Positions 1 through 9,282 of a DNA stretch of 64,000 nucleotides are shown here, piece after piece. The notes beneath the pieces were generated by a model. That model was not told the DNA's origin. It searched no databases and saw only the letters and a list, made by a program, of their open reading frames with translations. The stretch comes from Gammaproteobacteria bacterium. Lineage in GTDB: Bacteria > Pseudomonadota > Gammaproteobacteria > CAIRSR01. Position 1 is the stretch's first letter. Each line of letters opens with the position of its first letter. A program made the translations under genes and the position numbers. The stretch lies in NCBI GenBank assembly GCA_963575655.1, contig CAUYTY010000206.1:1-64000 (forward strand), given 5' to 3'.

Positions 1-29
1 CGTCCAATATGCTATTTAGCTGGAGTCCC

Positions 30-398
30 CTAACCAACGCGCAGGTTAGTAGCACCGAAAAGCTGATCAACACTATGCTTCGCCAACTTCTTGGTAGACA
101 TCAATTCAAAATAGATGCTAAAAGTTTCATGCAAAGCAGGTAGCGTGGAGAATTCTCGCCATTTATTTTCATCGAAGAACTCTAGCCCTGTTGCCAATGC
201 CTGAGCGGCGAAATACTCTTGAATACCCAGATGGCTAAATGCGTACATTGTACTGGAGGCATTCTCGCATCTGGGCACTAAAAACCGCTACCGGAGACGA
301 CAATTTTGGATTAAATCACAAATATTTTGAATAAAATTGGGGGTATCAAATGCATCTTCGGCAGTTGACCCATCGTTGTAGCTGAGTATTTTCGTCAT
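30..398 (-). pseudogene. Remnant of NACHT/STAND-type NTPase gene
   Basis: A reading frame opens at an ATG at 398 (preceded by AAAGGAAC) and runs to a stop at 30, but is cut by an in-frame TAG at 288-290. After the stop comes the motif FSHLGIQEYFAAQAL, which resembles the conserved F-H-x-x-x-Q-E-Y-F-A-A segment that follows the NACHT NTPase core in many bacterial STAND proteins, often defence or signalling ATPases. No Walker A or B motif is present, and only about 120 codons separate start and end, so the ATPase core has been lost. I infer a deletion remnant plus a nonsense mutation. The family call rests on one motif. Confidence 0.5.
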
Positions 399-786
399 AT
401 TTGTTCCTTTTTACGATTGCATCATTGAGCCTTTGAAAAAGAAAACACCAGACAGCGAAGCTTGTCATCATTAGAATGCAAACCATCGATATCTTCCAGT
501 GCTATATAATTGCACCACTCGCATCCATTGACGTATCGAACCTGACCCCATAGACTATGCGGTCGCGTGTTGTCATAATTGGTATTCTCAACACACAACC
601 AACCGATTAGACCTTGAGAGCCTTGTAAAGACCCGTAGAGTAATTCGCCTTCAACAGCTAATTACGAAATCGAATAATCTCGCTAACTTGTTAGTGATCT
701 CCTGAAATCCTCCAAGCTAAACCGCCAATACGCTGATTAGTATAAGATTTTTTGTCTCCACAACTCTCTTACGCCCAAGGCATGGC
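399..786. other. Intergenic region, no gene seen
   Basis: This is AT-rich DNA between the NACHT remnant on the minus strand and the TPR gene on the plus strand. I see no convincing reading frame, RNA gene or long inverted repeat. It should contain the promoter of the chaperone cluster, but no box pair stands out. Confidence 0.5.
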
Positions 787-3132
787 ATGGCCAAACCGAA
801 GATTAAACCTCGCTTTACGCCCGCGACACTCGACCAGCTCCTCGCCCAGGCAGCCGATCACCAAGAAGCCCAGCGTTACAAGGAGCTTATTGACGTCTAC
901 AAGGAGTTACTGCAACGGGAGGTACGCCCAGAGTGGCAGGTCGCCTTGAGTCACGCCTATGGTCAACGGGCGCAGGCGCTGGCGGCAAAAGGAATGTACC
1001 GGGAAGCCGTGGCAATGTGGGAGAGCAGCCGTATCTCGGGAGACACAAACCTAAATCTTGCCACCGTTGCGGGCTGGATGCTGGCCGCTGGGATGTATAC
1101 CCGAGTGGCAACGCTATTGCGAGAGATACCGACTCTACCTGAGAATCTCCAGATACACCTCGGGGCCGTATTGTTGATGGGAAACAACGAATTTGCCTCC
1201 AGCTTACCCGAAGATGCACCGCTAATACGTCACCTTGGACCCGCCCGAATCGCCTTAGAGGCGTGGTGCCTGGGAAACGATACCGTGGTACGTGAACAAT
1301 TACGCGCAATCCCCTTTCGTTCTCCCTATCGCGAACTTCGTCAAATCCTTCAGGGATTATTGACCGCAGACAAAAATCCTTTAGAGGCAATACCCGCCAA
1401 TTCTCCTTATATCAATTTTGCCCAAGTAGCAATCGCTGCCCAAGCCCCTTTGGCGAACTTGGAAAAACGTATTGCTACCCTACGTCCTGCCGAACAAGAA
1501 TTGGCGGCGATATTACGTGGCGTAGATCCGACTCAATTACGGTTAGTGCTTGAGGTCCGTGCCGCACTTACCAATGCCAGCGAAAATCTGAAACCACTAT
1601 TCTCTTGGGTTACTACTCGACCCGCACCGGTATCCGAGGATCAGGCTCGGCGCTTTGCCCTTGCTATTCTGCCTCATCAGCCGCACTTGCTGGCCCCCTT
1701 TCAAAAACGATTCGGTGTACTTCCTCCTTTTGAAATCGCTCGCCTACAAGCACTGCTCGCTGAACAGGAAGATAATCCCAAGAAAGCCCAAATCCACTGG
1801 AAAAACGCCTTCAAAGCGCGTAATCACAATGATTCTACCGGGACGCTGATGGGGGCATTAATCCTTCGTCACCTAGCTACCCTTGAGACTCAGATGTACG
1901 GCCCTGATGACCCAGATGTTATCAAATACCTAAGTAACAGTTTGGAGCTAGACCCCCTCGACCGTGCTACTTGGTTAAAAATTATCAATATCCAGCGTGA
2001 CGATTCCGATAAAAAATGGCACTCCGTGGCGGAACGGGCATTGATTCATCTCCCGGAAGATTCCGAACTATTGCTTTTAGCCGCTCAGGGGGCAGCCGAG
2101 CGTGGCGCCTATAAAAAGGCTAGCGGTTATGTCAACACCCTCTTGCATCTTGACCCTATAAATAATGGGGCTCGTCACCTGCTAATTAGTCTGCATCTTA
2201 GCCATGCCCGCAAATCCCTCAAGGGTAACAAACTCGCGATTGCTACCAAAGAATTAGAAACAGCGCAACGTTTAGCCCATGGCAATGCCGATAATGCCCG
2301 TATCGCAGTACACCGCGCTTTTCTGGCCTTGACCCAGGAAAATCTATCGCTGGCCAACGAATTTGCTATTCAAGCGGCGAACGGACCCGCCGGGGGAATG
2401 GGGGCAGCACTGCTGTTACGAGTAGAAGGAAAACAAGCGAATATCAACCCCGACCTTCTGAGCAATCTGTACAAAAATCTACCGGAATCTACTCCCGAGA
2501 CTAGCCAAGTCATTGCGCTATTGGAACTAACAGAAGAATTACTCCCCTTACATAATGAACGAGTAATTTTTTCGTTCTTCAATGGGACATTGGCCGTTCC
2601 CCTGCGGGCTGCGGCGTCCCATTCCTATACTGAAGACCAACTCACCCGGCTCTTCGAGATCCTGTACAGTAGTTTCTTGTGGGGGGTAGTCGCTGCGTAT
2701 GCAGAGGCAGCACTAGAGCGTTGGCCGGAGCACCCCTTTTTCGTGCTTCACAAATACATAGGACACACCCAGGGGCAGCGGCATCGTCTTTCTAAAGAGA
2801 ATCGAGACCATTTAACAACCATCAGAGATGCCGCCGTTAAAGAAAAGAATATCCGTACCGCTCAAAGTATTGACGACTTCCTCGGAATTTTCCCTATGCC
2901 TCACCGAGGGAATTTCCCTGACTCCAGGTGGAGCGGTCAGCAAGTACTCGATAGCATGCCGCCGGAGCACACTCAGGAAATTGAACAACTTATGAATGAT
3001 ATGGCCGAAGGATTGGGAAGAACTCCCGAACAGATGCGTAACGCATTATCCGATCTCATCGGATCGATGATGGACGAAGAAACAAAACACGAAATAGGCG
3101 AGCCCCGTCGCGGCCGAGGAAGAAATAGATGA
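787..3132 (+). CDS. Large TPR protein heading the accessory Hsp70 cluster
   Basis: A 781-residue protein with no signal peptide or membrane segment, built mainly of helical pairs of tetratricopeptide type (for example around residues 15-110 and 330-520). TPR arrays bind protein partners. The start at 787 (ATGGCCAAACCG) gives a basic N-terminus; the C-terminus (PRRGRGRNR) is also strongly basic. Its stop overlaps the start of the J-domain gene (ATGA, 3129-3132), so the two are translationally coupled. GrpE-like and Hsp70 genes follow on the same strand. From this context I infer that it is a client adaptor or scaffold for this Hsp70. I do not recognise a named family. Confidence 0.8.
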   Translation: MAKPKIKPRFTPATLDQLLAQAADHQEAQRYKELIDVYKELLQREVRPEWQVALSHAYGQRAQALAAKGMYREAVAMWESSRISGDTNLNLATVAGWMLAAGMYTRVATLLREIPTLPENLQIHLGAVLLMGNNEFASSLPEDAPLIRHLGPARIALEAWCLGNDTVVREQLRAIPFRSPYRELRQILQGLLTADKNPLEAIPANSPYINFAQVAIAAQAPLANLEKRIATLRPAEQELAAILRGVDPTQLRLVLEVRAALTNASENLKPLFSWVTTRPAPVSEDQARRFALAILPHQPHLLAPFQKRFGVLPPFEIARLQALLAEQEDNPKKAQIHWKNAFKARNHNDSTGTLMGALILRHLATLETQMYGPDDPDVIKYLSNSLELDPLDRATWLKIINIQRDDSDKKWHSVAERALIHLPEDSELLLLAAQGAAERGAYKKASGYVNTLLHLDPINNGARHLLISLHLSHARKSLKGNKLAIATKELETAQRLAHGNADNARIAVHRAFLALTQENLSLANEFAIQAANGPAGGMGAALLLRVEGKQANINPDLLSNLYKNLPESTPETSQVIALLELTEELLPLHNERVIFSFFNGTLAVPLRAAASHSYTEDQLTRLFEILYSSFLWGVVAAYAEAALERWPEHPFFVLHKYIGHTQGQRHRLSKENRDHLTTIRDAAVKEKNIRTAQSIDDFLGIFPMPHRGNFPDSRWSGQQVLDSMPPEHTQEIEQLMNDMAEGLGRTPEQMRNALSDLIGSMMDEETKHEIGEPRRGRGRNR

Positions 3133-3440
3133 CCACCCCCTTTGAGGTCTTAAATGTCGCTGAGGATGCCGATGATTCAGCCATTAAGAAGGCCTATCTG
3201 GCGCGCGTTCGGGAATTTCCGCCAGAACGGGATCCCGAACACTTCCAAGTAGTCCGAGATGCCTACGAAACGCTACGTGGGCCACGTGAGCGTATCGCGT
3301 GGCGATTATTTAGATCTGATATCCCTGACCCGATCCCTCTCCTTACTGCATGGCTTGCCAGTGCTAGGCCACAGCGGCCCGATCTCGCGTCGGTACACCG
3401 GGTTTTGGAAATAGGTATTAAAAAACTTCCAGCAGCGTAA
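3129..3440 (+). CDS. J-domain protein with degenerate HPD motif
   Basis: A 103-residue protein whose first 60 residues match the J-domain pattern: FEVLNVAEDADDSAIKKAY (helix I-II), then a loop, then the AYETL helix III signature. J proteins stimulate Hsp70 ATPase through an invariant His-Pro-Asp in the loop. Here the aligned positions 31-33 read Pro-Pro-Glu (FPPERDPEHF). The rest of the fold appears intact, and there is no Gly/Phe or zinc region. The gene overlaps the upstream TPR stop by four bases and is followed after about 30 bp by the GrpE-like gene. I infer that it docks to the Hsp70 encoded downstream, but activation by the usual HPD contact is doubtful. Confidence 0.8.
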   Translation: MTTPFEVLNVAEDADDSAIKKAYLARVREFPPERDPEHFQVVRDAYETLRGPRERIAWRLFRSDIPDPIPLLTAWLASARPQRPDLASVHRVLEIGIKKLPAA

Positions 3441-3470
3441 CCGTTTCCCCTAACTAGAAATTAAAACCAA

Positions 3471-4139
3471 ATGGACGACACCCAAAAAGAAGCGCTTCTC
3501 CGCGAATTTAGCGCATATCTCGAAACTATTGATCCGCAGGAAGAAATAGACGAAGGCGCGGCGCATCCTGATCTTCATACCTTACTCGCTGAATTGGCGG
3601 CCCTGCGCACCGAGGTACGTACTCAGGCGCGCCAATTTAAGAGCAGCCTAGACCAATTCCGTGAGGTATTCGAAACTCTGCGTACCGGTTATGACACCCT
3701 GGAGAGCGAAGCGGCGCGACGTACCACCGACCAACAAACACTACGTCGTGAAGTATTACGCCCCTTGTTGCTCCAAATTCTGGAGGTGCGCGACCATGTC
3801 GAGAGGGGGGTAAATGTCACCACGAATATGCCTTCCCCAATTTGGTGGTGCCGCGAAGAACGCCGTATCTTGGATAGCCTGCGTACTGGTCAGGAAATGA
3901 GCCTACGGCGTTTGGACCAGGTCATGTCCTCCTACCAAGTTCGCCCGATTGAATCCCTCCGGCGACCTCACAACCCATTTACTATGACCGTCGTAGAGGC
4001 CGAAACCCGCACCGACCTTGAACCCGGAACAGTTACCGAAGAAGTACGTCGTGGTTTTTTATGGGGCGAGGAATTGCTGCGTCCCGCTGATGTGAAAGTC
4101 AGTCGAAGAAACCCGGAGACTTCCTCCAAGGTTTCATGA
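3471..4139 (+). CDS. GrpE-like nucleotide exchange factor
   Basis: A 222-residue protein with a long N-terminal helical part (residues about 10-95, coiled-coil-like) and a middle segment (RREVLRPLLLQILEVRDHVE) like the start of the GrpE core. GrpE releases ADP from Hsp70. The C-terminal part (PFTMTVVEAETRTDLEPGTV followed by VRRGFLWGEELLRPADVKV) matches the GrpE beta-domain pattern, where canonical proteins end with a region like GYxxxxRxLRPAxVxV. It lies between the J-domain gene and the Hsp70 gene. The sequence is diverged from housekeeping GrpE, so it is probably dedicated to this cluster. Confidence 0.8.
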   Translation: MDDTQKEALLREFSAYLETIDPQEEIDEGAAHPDLHTLLAELAALRTEVRTQARQFKSSLDQFREVFETLRTGYDTLESEAARRTTDQQTLRREVLRPLLLQILEVRDHVERGVNVTTNMPSPIWWCREERRILDSLRTGQEMSLRRLDQVMSSYQVRPIESLRRPHNPFTMTVVEAETRTDLEPGTVTEEVRRGFLWGEELLRPADVKVSRRNPETSSKVS

Positions 4140-4211
4140 TCGTTCGCTCCTCTCAATATAAAGAGGTACACGACCATCACCTTCCTGCAATTTCTGCCGA
4201 CCAGTTTTAAT

Positions 4212-4257
4212 GTAACCGTTCACACCTTCTCCCAACGAAAGAGGGGTAAACAGTTAC
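4212..4257. repeat. Palindromic repeat family R2, copy a
   Basis: An imperfect inverted repeat, gtaaccgttcac ... gtaaacagttac. It is one of seven similar hairpins in gaps between genes in this window. This copy lies inside the chaperone cluster, between the grpE-like and hsp70 genes. Confidence 0.6.
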
Positions 4258-4309
4258 AATTTTAACAAGATTCTGGAACAGCTCCTCAATTTTCAGGACA
4301 CCCCTTTAC

Positions 4310-6079
4310 ATGAAAGAAAGCATCATTGGTATTGATCTGGGCACCACCAACTCCGAGGTATCTATCGTTGAAGATGGGCGGGCGCGCGTTATTGGTGATG
4401 AAACAGGACGACGGATTTTGCCTTCCGTGGTTGGAATTAGCGAGGATGGAACCTTATTGGTAGGGGAGCCTGCCCGCAACCAATACGTTCTGTATCCTGA
4501 GCGTACCGTGCGTTCGATCAAACGCAAAATGGGTAGTGATCATCGCGTGGATCTGGCGGGGCAGACTTACACCCCCCAAGAAATATCCGCCATCATTCTC
4601 AAGCGCCTCAAGAGTATTGCAGAAGCCGACCTAGGCCATCCCATCCAAAAGGCGGTAATCACCGTCCCGGCCTATTTCTCCGATGCCCAGCGACAAGCCA
4701 CTCGTGAAGCGGGGGAGATTGCCGGCCTGGAGGTGGTGCGCATGATCAATGAGCCCACCGCTGCGGCTTTGGCCTATGAGGCTGGCCACCAGGGACAGCG
4801 TCGTATTCTGGTTTACGATTTGGGAGGCGGTACGTTCGATGTATCGGTGGTAAGCATGGAAGATGCCGTAGTTGAGGTATTGGCCAGCCATGGTAATAAC
4901 TCTCTCGGCGGCGACGACTTCGACGACAAAGTGGTGGGTTTCCTCACTGATCACCTGAAGGCCCACTACGGGGTGGACGTGCGGGATTCACGTCATGTTA
5001 TGGCCCGCCTACGTCGTATTGCAGAGACTGCCAAGATAGCCCTTTCGGACGCCCCCTTCGTCCGCATCGAAGAGGCATACCTGACGGAAAAGGACGGGAC
5101 CCCGATACATCTCTCGGTAGAATTATCACGTGAACACTACGAAACATTGATCTCCCCGTTCATTGAAGAAACCCTAGCCGCAGTTCATATCGCCCTCAAA
5201 GGGGCTGGATTGACAGCCTCGGCCATTGACGAAATATTATTGGTGGGTGGGGCAACCCGCACCCCGCTGGTCTCGCAACGATTAAAAGAGACCCTAGGAA
5301 AAGAACCACGCGGCGAGGTCGACCCCGATCTGTGCGTGACCATGGGGGCCTCGATTCAGGGCGGTATGATTGCGGGGGAAAAAGTCAGAGCGGTATTGGT
5401 AGATGTTACACCCTATACCTTTGGTACCAGCGCATTGGGGATGTTGGACGGAGAATTCAGTCCCGATTGTTTTGTCCCCATTATCCACAAGAACAGCCCC
5501 ATCCCGGTTACCAAGACCGAGGCTTTCGAGACCTTTACTAATTATCAGATGCAGGTCGAGGTAAAAATCTTCCAAGGGGAAAATCCTGACGCCCGACGCA
5601 ACACCCTGATCGGCGAATTTATGGTTGAGGGATTGAGTCCAGTTCCTGCAGGAAATGTCGTACTGGTACGTTTGGCCTTGGACTCAAATGGTATCCTTCA
5701 CGTCACCGCCGTAGAAAAAAATACCGGCATGGAGAAGTCAATTACCATCCATGGGGCGGTGTCTCACCTAAAAGGCACCGAGCTTACGGTAGCACGGGAT
5801 CGTGTCTATTCCCTGTTTGGTGAACAGAACGCTCCTGCTGCTTCGTCACCCGAGGTCGGTGTCGTTGCCACGGAGACTAGCTACCACCACGCCGTAATTC
5901 AGGCCCGCGCCTTGGTGGAAAAGGCCGAACGCGCCATTGAAAACGTCTCTGATGAGGATCGCGACGAGATCATCAATCTCACCGAGGCAATTCGTGACGC
6001 CCTCGCTGCCGAAAAATTCGATGATCTGAAGGAACCCGTCGAACAACTCTCAGACATCCTTTATTACTTGGAGAACTGA
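4310..6079 (+). CDS. Hsp70 family chaperone (DnaK-like, accessory)
   Basis: A 589-residue Hsp70. The ATPase domain carries IGIDLGTTNSEVSIVEDG (phosphate 1), VPAYFSDAQRQATREAG, NEPTAAALAYEAG, VYDLGGGTFDVSVV (phosphate 2) and LLVGGATRTPLV (adenosine). A substrate-binding part follows from about residue 380 (VDVTPYTFG, then EVKIFQGE). It is shorter than E. coli DnaK (638) and has a short lid ending YYLEN rather than EEVD. It would bind and release unfolded segments in the cytoplasm with the J-domain and GrpE-like proteins upstream. The stop overlaps the start of the zinc-ribbon gene (TGATG). It is probably not the housekeeping dnaK, which normally sits beside dnaJ. Confidence 0.93.
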   Translation: MKESIIGIDLGTTNSEVSIVEDGRARVIGDETGRRILPSVVGISEDGTLLVGEPARNQYVLYPERTVRSIKRKMGSDHRVDLAGQTYTPQEISAIILKRLKSIAEADLGHPIQKAVITVPAYFSDAQRQATREAGEIAGLEVVRMINEPTAAALAYEAGHQGQRRILVYDLGGGTFDVSVVSMEDAVVEVLASHGNNSLGGDDFDDKVVGFLTDHLKAHYGVDVRDSRHVMARLRRIAETAKIALSDAPFVRIEEAYLTEKDGTPIHLSVELSREHYETLISPFIEETLAAVHIALKGAGLTASAIDEILLVGGATRTPLVSQRLKETLGKEPRGEVDPDLCVTMGASIQGGMIAGEKVRAVLVDVTPYTFGTSALGMLDGEFSPDCFVPIIHKNSPIPVTKTEAFETFTNYQMQVEVKIFQGENPDARRNTLIGEFMVEGLSPVPAGNVVLVRLALDSNGILHVTAVEKNTGMEKSITIHGAVSHLKGTELTVARDRVYSLFGEQNAPAASSPEVGVVATETSYHHAVIQARALVEKAERAIENVSDEDRDEIINLTEAIRDALAAEKFDDLKEPVEQLSDILYYLEN

Positions 6080-6405
6080 TGGAACGCTGCCCTGCTTGCC
6101 GTGCAATTCTTGCCGGCAGTACCACTTGTCGGCGTTGCGGTTGCGAGCTTGCGAGCGCCACGGCGGCCGAGGACGCAGCAGAGGTGTTGCTGCGCACCAC
6201 CCTAGCAGCTCTTATCAAAGGAGAAATAGGGCGCGCCGCCCACCTCGCTACCATCTCAGCAGGATTACGACGCTCCTCCTTGGCTACCCTCCTCGTTGGT
6301 TTCGCAGAGCAATGGACGCTTGCAATAAAAACCGATCACTGGGACTTGCCCCTAATAATTGAAGAAGAGGAGCAAGATTCAGTGCCTTTCGAGGAAACTG
6401 AGTAG
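6079..6405 (+). CDS. Small zinc-ribbon protein ending the chaperone cluster
   Basis: A 108-residue protein with an N-terminal zinc ribbon (C4-x2-C7 ... C17-x2-C20), a helical middle and a very acidic tail (EEEEQDSVPFEETE). Its ATG overlaps the hsp70 stop codon, so it is translationally coupled. I do not recognise a named family. The coupling suggests an accessory subunit or regulator of the Hsp70; the zinc site may be structural. Confidence 0.75.
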   Translation: MERCPACRAILAGSTTCRRCGCELASATAAEDAAEVLLRTTLAALIKGEIGRAAHLATISAGLRRSSLATLLVGFAEQWTLAIKTDHWDLPLIIEEEEQDSVPFEETE

Positions 6406-6841
6406 GATACGCAATATGTCTCCTACCCGGTTGGTCGCTGGAATAGACGATTACCCCATGAATTCGTTCGCCCGGAACTTGTCAAAGAGCTAATCCATTG
6501 GTAGGGTGAGCAACCTCAATATACTTCTTCTCTATCACCCCTGGGGCATTGCCCCAGGCTGGTATACCAATTATATGCAGAAATGTTCTTTATCCGTTAT
6601 ATTGAACACTGTCAGAGTTCATTTCTCATTTTTCTTGAGATACGAAAAACTCACTTGAGGCTCAATGGGTTGGAGGTTTACGTTATGTTAACGTTAATGA
6701 ACTTTGAGTTAGTATTACCGCCCAGCATAAGGAACCTTTTAAGTATAATTGGCATACAAGATCGCACTGTTGTGCACTGCCTGGACAGTTATAAAATATT
6801 TTTAATTAATCTAGAAACCAACTCGCGTGATCTAGGCAAGA
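6406..6841. other. Intergenic region with hairpin, no supported gene
   Basis: About 435 bp of mostly AT-rich DNA. An 8-bp stem-loop, cctggggc-att-gccccagg (6540-6558), follows the chaperone cluster and may end its transcript, although no T run follows. An open frame at 6583-6864 has no recognisable protein features and I do not call it a gene. Confidence 0.5.
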
Positions 6842-7265
6842 AAACCAAAAATTCTTACCGTTGATAACGGTTTCCATCAATATCAAAACGGTAACAGAAA
6901 CTCTGTGGAATGATTATCAAATTATTGTAGCAACCAGTGGACCAGGCGCCATTGAGGTGGCATCTTCCGGAAAACCAAACATCATCCTCTTGGATATAGT
7001 CATGCCCGAAATGAGTGGTTATACGGTTTGTCAGTGGTTAAAATCCAATAAAGATACCAAGAAAATCCCGATTGTTTTTGTGACGACCAATACTAACCCA
7101 GAAGATATTGCCCGGGAAATTGAGGTAAGGGCGCTCTGTTATCTTACCAAACCCGTTGACACCAAATTCCTTCGGGCAATAGTCAAGACAGCTTTATCAA
7201 GCCATATCGCCCCGTATACATTCGAAGAAAATACTCAGTGCGTAAAAACACGCCACCTTCCCTAG
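6842..7265 (+). pseudogene. Frameshifted response-regulator receiver remnant
   Basis: Translation from 6842 gives KPKILTVDN, the start of a receiver domain. The frame then breaks near 6869-6870 (run gg), and the rest continues one frame over: NIKTVTETLWNDYQIIVATSG, then IILLDIVMPEMSGY with the phosphoacceptor Asp, and finally YLTKPVD with the conserved Lys. Removing one G at 6869-6870 joins the two parts. No start codon lies between an upstream in-frame TAG (6833-6835) and KPKIL. The protein also stops right after the receiver domain, where an output domain would be expected. I infer a dead gene. Confidence 0.75.
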
Positions 7266-7425
7266 GCGTACCACGTCGAGCACATTTTTAGCCTAACCAA
7301 ACCATGGTAGGTTGGGCCACCCGCGTAGGGATCCGATGAGAAACGAACCTCATCTTACGCGACTACCTTAGCAAAGTTACGGTCTAGTAAACTGCGGCAC
7401 CGTCATTCCGGCGGGGATTATCAGA

Positions 7426-8714
7426 ATGACGACCAACTCCCAGGAGGTTTCCGATAATGTCTATTACTTGGTCGACACGTTTGGCACAGGTATAATTAAA
7501 CATGAGGATCTATTGGTAGACGATGATACCCTCTTGCTCTCGTTTCTGTCGGTCATCCTCCGTAGTCAGGGCCACGAGTTGCTGACCGCCAGAAATAGTG
7601 TGGAGACCTATCGACTAATTCGCGAACAGCAAGCCACCCTGGTCATCAGTGATTGGAATATGCCATAACTGACTGGCTCGGAGCTCTGCTGTAAAATCCG
7701 CGCCGCGAATTTTCCTCATTACGTTTATTTTATTCTGCTCACCGCGCGCAATGATCGAGCCTCCTTGCTGGAAGGCATGAAGGCTGGGGTAAACGATTTC
7801 ATGATTAAACCAGTGGACCCAGGAGAATTACAAGTCAGGGTTCGTGCGGGAGAGCGTGTGCTACGGCTAGAACGGGAATTGGACGAACGCAATGCCGCAC
7901 TGGACCGCATCAATGTAGAATTATTGTCTCGGGTCTATGAGACCATGAAAAGGGATGTGTCCATGGCCGCCATTGTTCAAAAATCATTACTTCCCAAGCC
8001 TCGAGTTTTGCGGGGTTTCACATTTCAATCGTTATATCTTCCCAGTAATCTGCTGTCCGGGGATATGTTCGGTTATTTCCCATTGGATGAGGCACATATT
8101 GCCTTCTTCCAAATGGACGTATCCGGGCACGGCATTTCGTCGGAGTTGATTTCATTTGCTTTCAGCAAACGATTGTGGCAAGAACGACACAGCGAGTGCC
8201 TCGCGTCAACGAGTCTGGTAAACGAACATGCACTCCCAATTTTTTGCATCCCGAGCAGGTCATCGCCAATCTCAATCGGCAATTTTCCAACGAACCCGAA
8301 GCGGAGTCATATTTCTTGACCCTGATCTACGGTGTGGTCGACCTCGACTCTGGAAAGATCCTACTCAGTGCGGTCGGTCATCCCCATCCATGGTTATGGA
8401 ATCATTCGCTTGAACAATTCTCTGAATCTACAGTACGTGGCCTCCCGGTGGGCGTTCTGGAAAATAGTTGCTACACGCCAGAAATCCTAGAGATGAAACC
8501 TGGCGATCGTCTATTCATCTTCACCGATGGCATTCTGGAATATCCTAATCCCACAAGGGAACTCTTCGGCGCCGAACGTTTTCGAGAAACCCTGCGACAG
8601 GCCGTAGGGTTACCAATTTCTCAAGTCCCCCAGTGGGTTAATGAAACGCTGCAAGCCTGGCGCGGTAGCACCAATTATCCTGACGATATCAGCCTCTTGA
8701 TCTTAGAAAGGTAA
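7426..8714 (+). pseudogene. Receiver-PP2C (RsbU/SpoIIE-type) phosphatase, broken twice
   Basis: The frame encodes a receiver domain (LLVDDDTLLLSFLSVIL, ISDWNMP) followed by a coiled linker and a PP2C-like phosphatase domain (FFQMDVSGHGISS, later FIFTDGILEYPNP and DDISLLIL). Such proteins dephosphorylate anti-sigma-factor antagonists when the receiver is phosphorylated. Two lesions are visible. An in-frame TAA at 7666-7668 sits just after WNMP, where one base change would give Glu, Gln or Lys. A frameshift lies near the run of six T at 8240-8245, after which the frame ending at 8714 continues with HPEQVIANLNRQF. The next gene is an RsbW-like kinase. Unless these are sequencing errors, the gene is inactive. 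Confidence 0.82.
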
Positions 8715-8717
8715 ATT

Positions 8718-9164
8718 ATGTTGACCGCCCGTTTAAGTTTAACCCTCTCCAGCGCACCGGAAAACGCTGGATTGATCTGTACGCTGATGCGGACCTTTTG
8801 CGAACACGCGGGACTGTCACCACCACCAGAAGCGGCACGAGTCGAACTAGCCCTCGCCGAGGCGGTAAATAATGCCATCCAGCACACCTACCAGGGCAAA
8901 ACAGGCACCGAGATTACCATTCAGACACAGATCGAGGCAGGCTATTTGCGCATAGAGGTCCACGACCAAGCTCAATCCCTCGATCTCACCCACGAAGCAG
9001 CGATGCCAAACCCTTGCCAGGAAAGTGGTCGAGGCTGGCCATTAATGCGGACTTGCGTCGATCGAGTGGACTATCGCATTGACAACGCGGGCAACGTATT
9101 AACCCTGAGCAAATACCTATCGGTACCGAAAAATTTAATAAAAAACCACGAGAATAACTCGTAG
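8718..9164 (+). CDS. RsbW-like ATP-binding anti-sigma kinase
   Basis: A 148-residue HATPase_c protein with the N box ELALAEAVNNAIQHTY and the G2 box GRGWPLMRTCVD, typical of RsbW/SpoIIAB-type serine kinases. These hold a sigma factor or an antagonist in a partner switch and are opposed by PP2C phosphatases. It starts three bases after the phosphatase gene, so the pair forms one unit. Since the upstream phosphatase gene is broken, this protein may now be unopposed. Its target is not visible here; no STAS antagonist is encoded next to it. Confidence 0.82.
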   Translation: MLTARLSLTLSSAPENAGLICTLMRTFCEHAGLSPPPEAARVELALAEAVNNAIQHTYQGKTGTEITIQTQIEAGYLRIEVHDQAQSLDLTHEAAMPNPCQESGRGWPLMRTCVDRVDYRIDNAGNVLTLSKYLSVPKNLIKNHENNS

Positions 9165-9282
9165 TTTCTCGAATGGGTCATCAGAACGGGTCACCAGCAT
9201 AATTACAACACGCTCGCTGCACAACTTTATGCTGGCGGCCGTAATTTGAATGAATTTTTATTTGTAATAATAGGTAGCTCAC

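Noticed and set aside
6583-6864. 93-codon open frame upstream of the receiver remnant.
   Set aside because: No ribosome site, domain or coding-like composition; it sits in AT-rich intergenic DNA.
7666-7668. Possible programmed read-through or recoding of the stop in the receiver-PP2C gene.
   Set aside because: The stop is TAA, no recoding structure is evident, and a second frameshift lies downstream, so decay or sequencing error is simpler.
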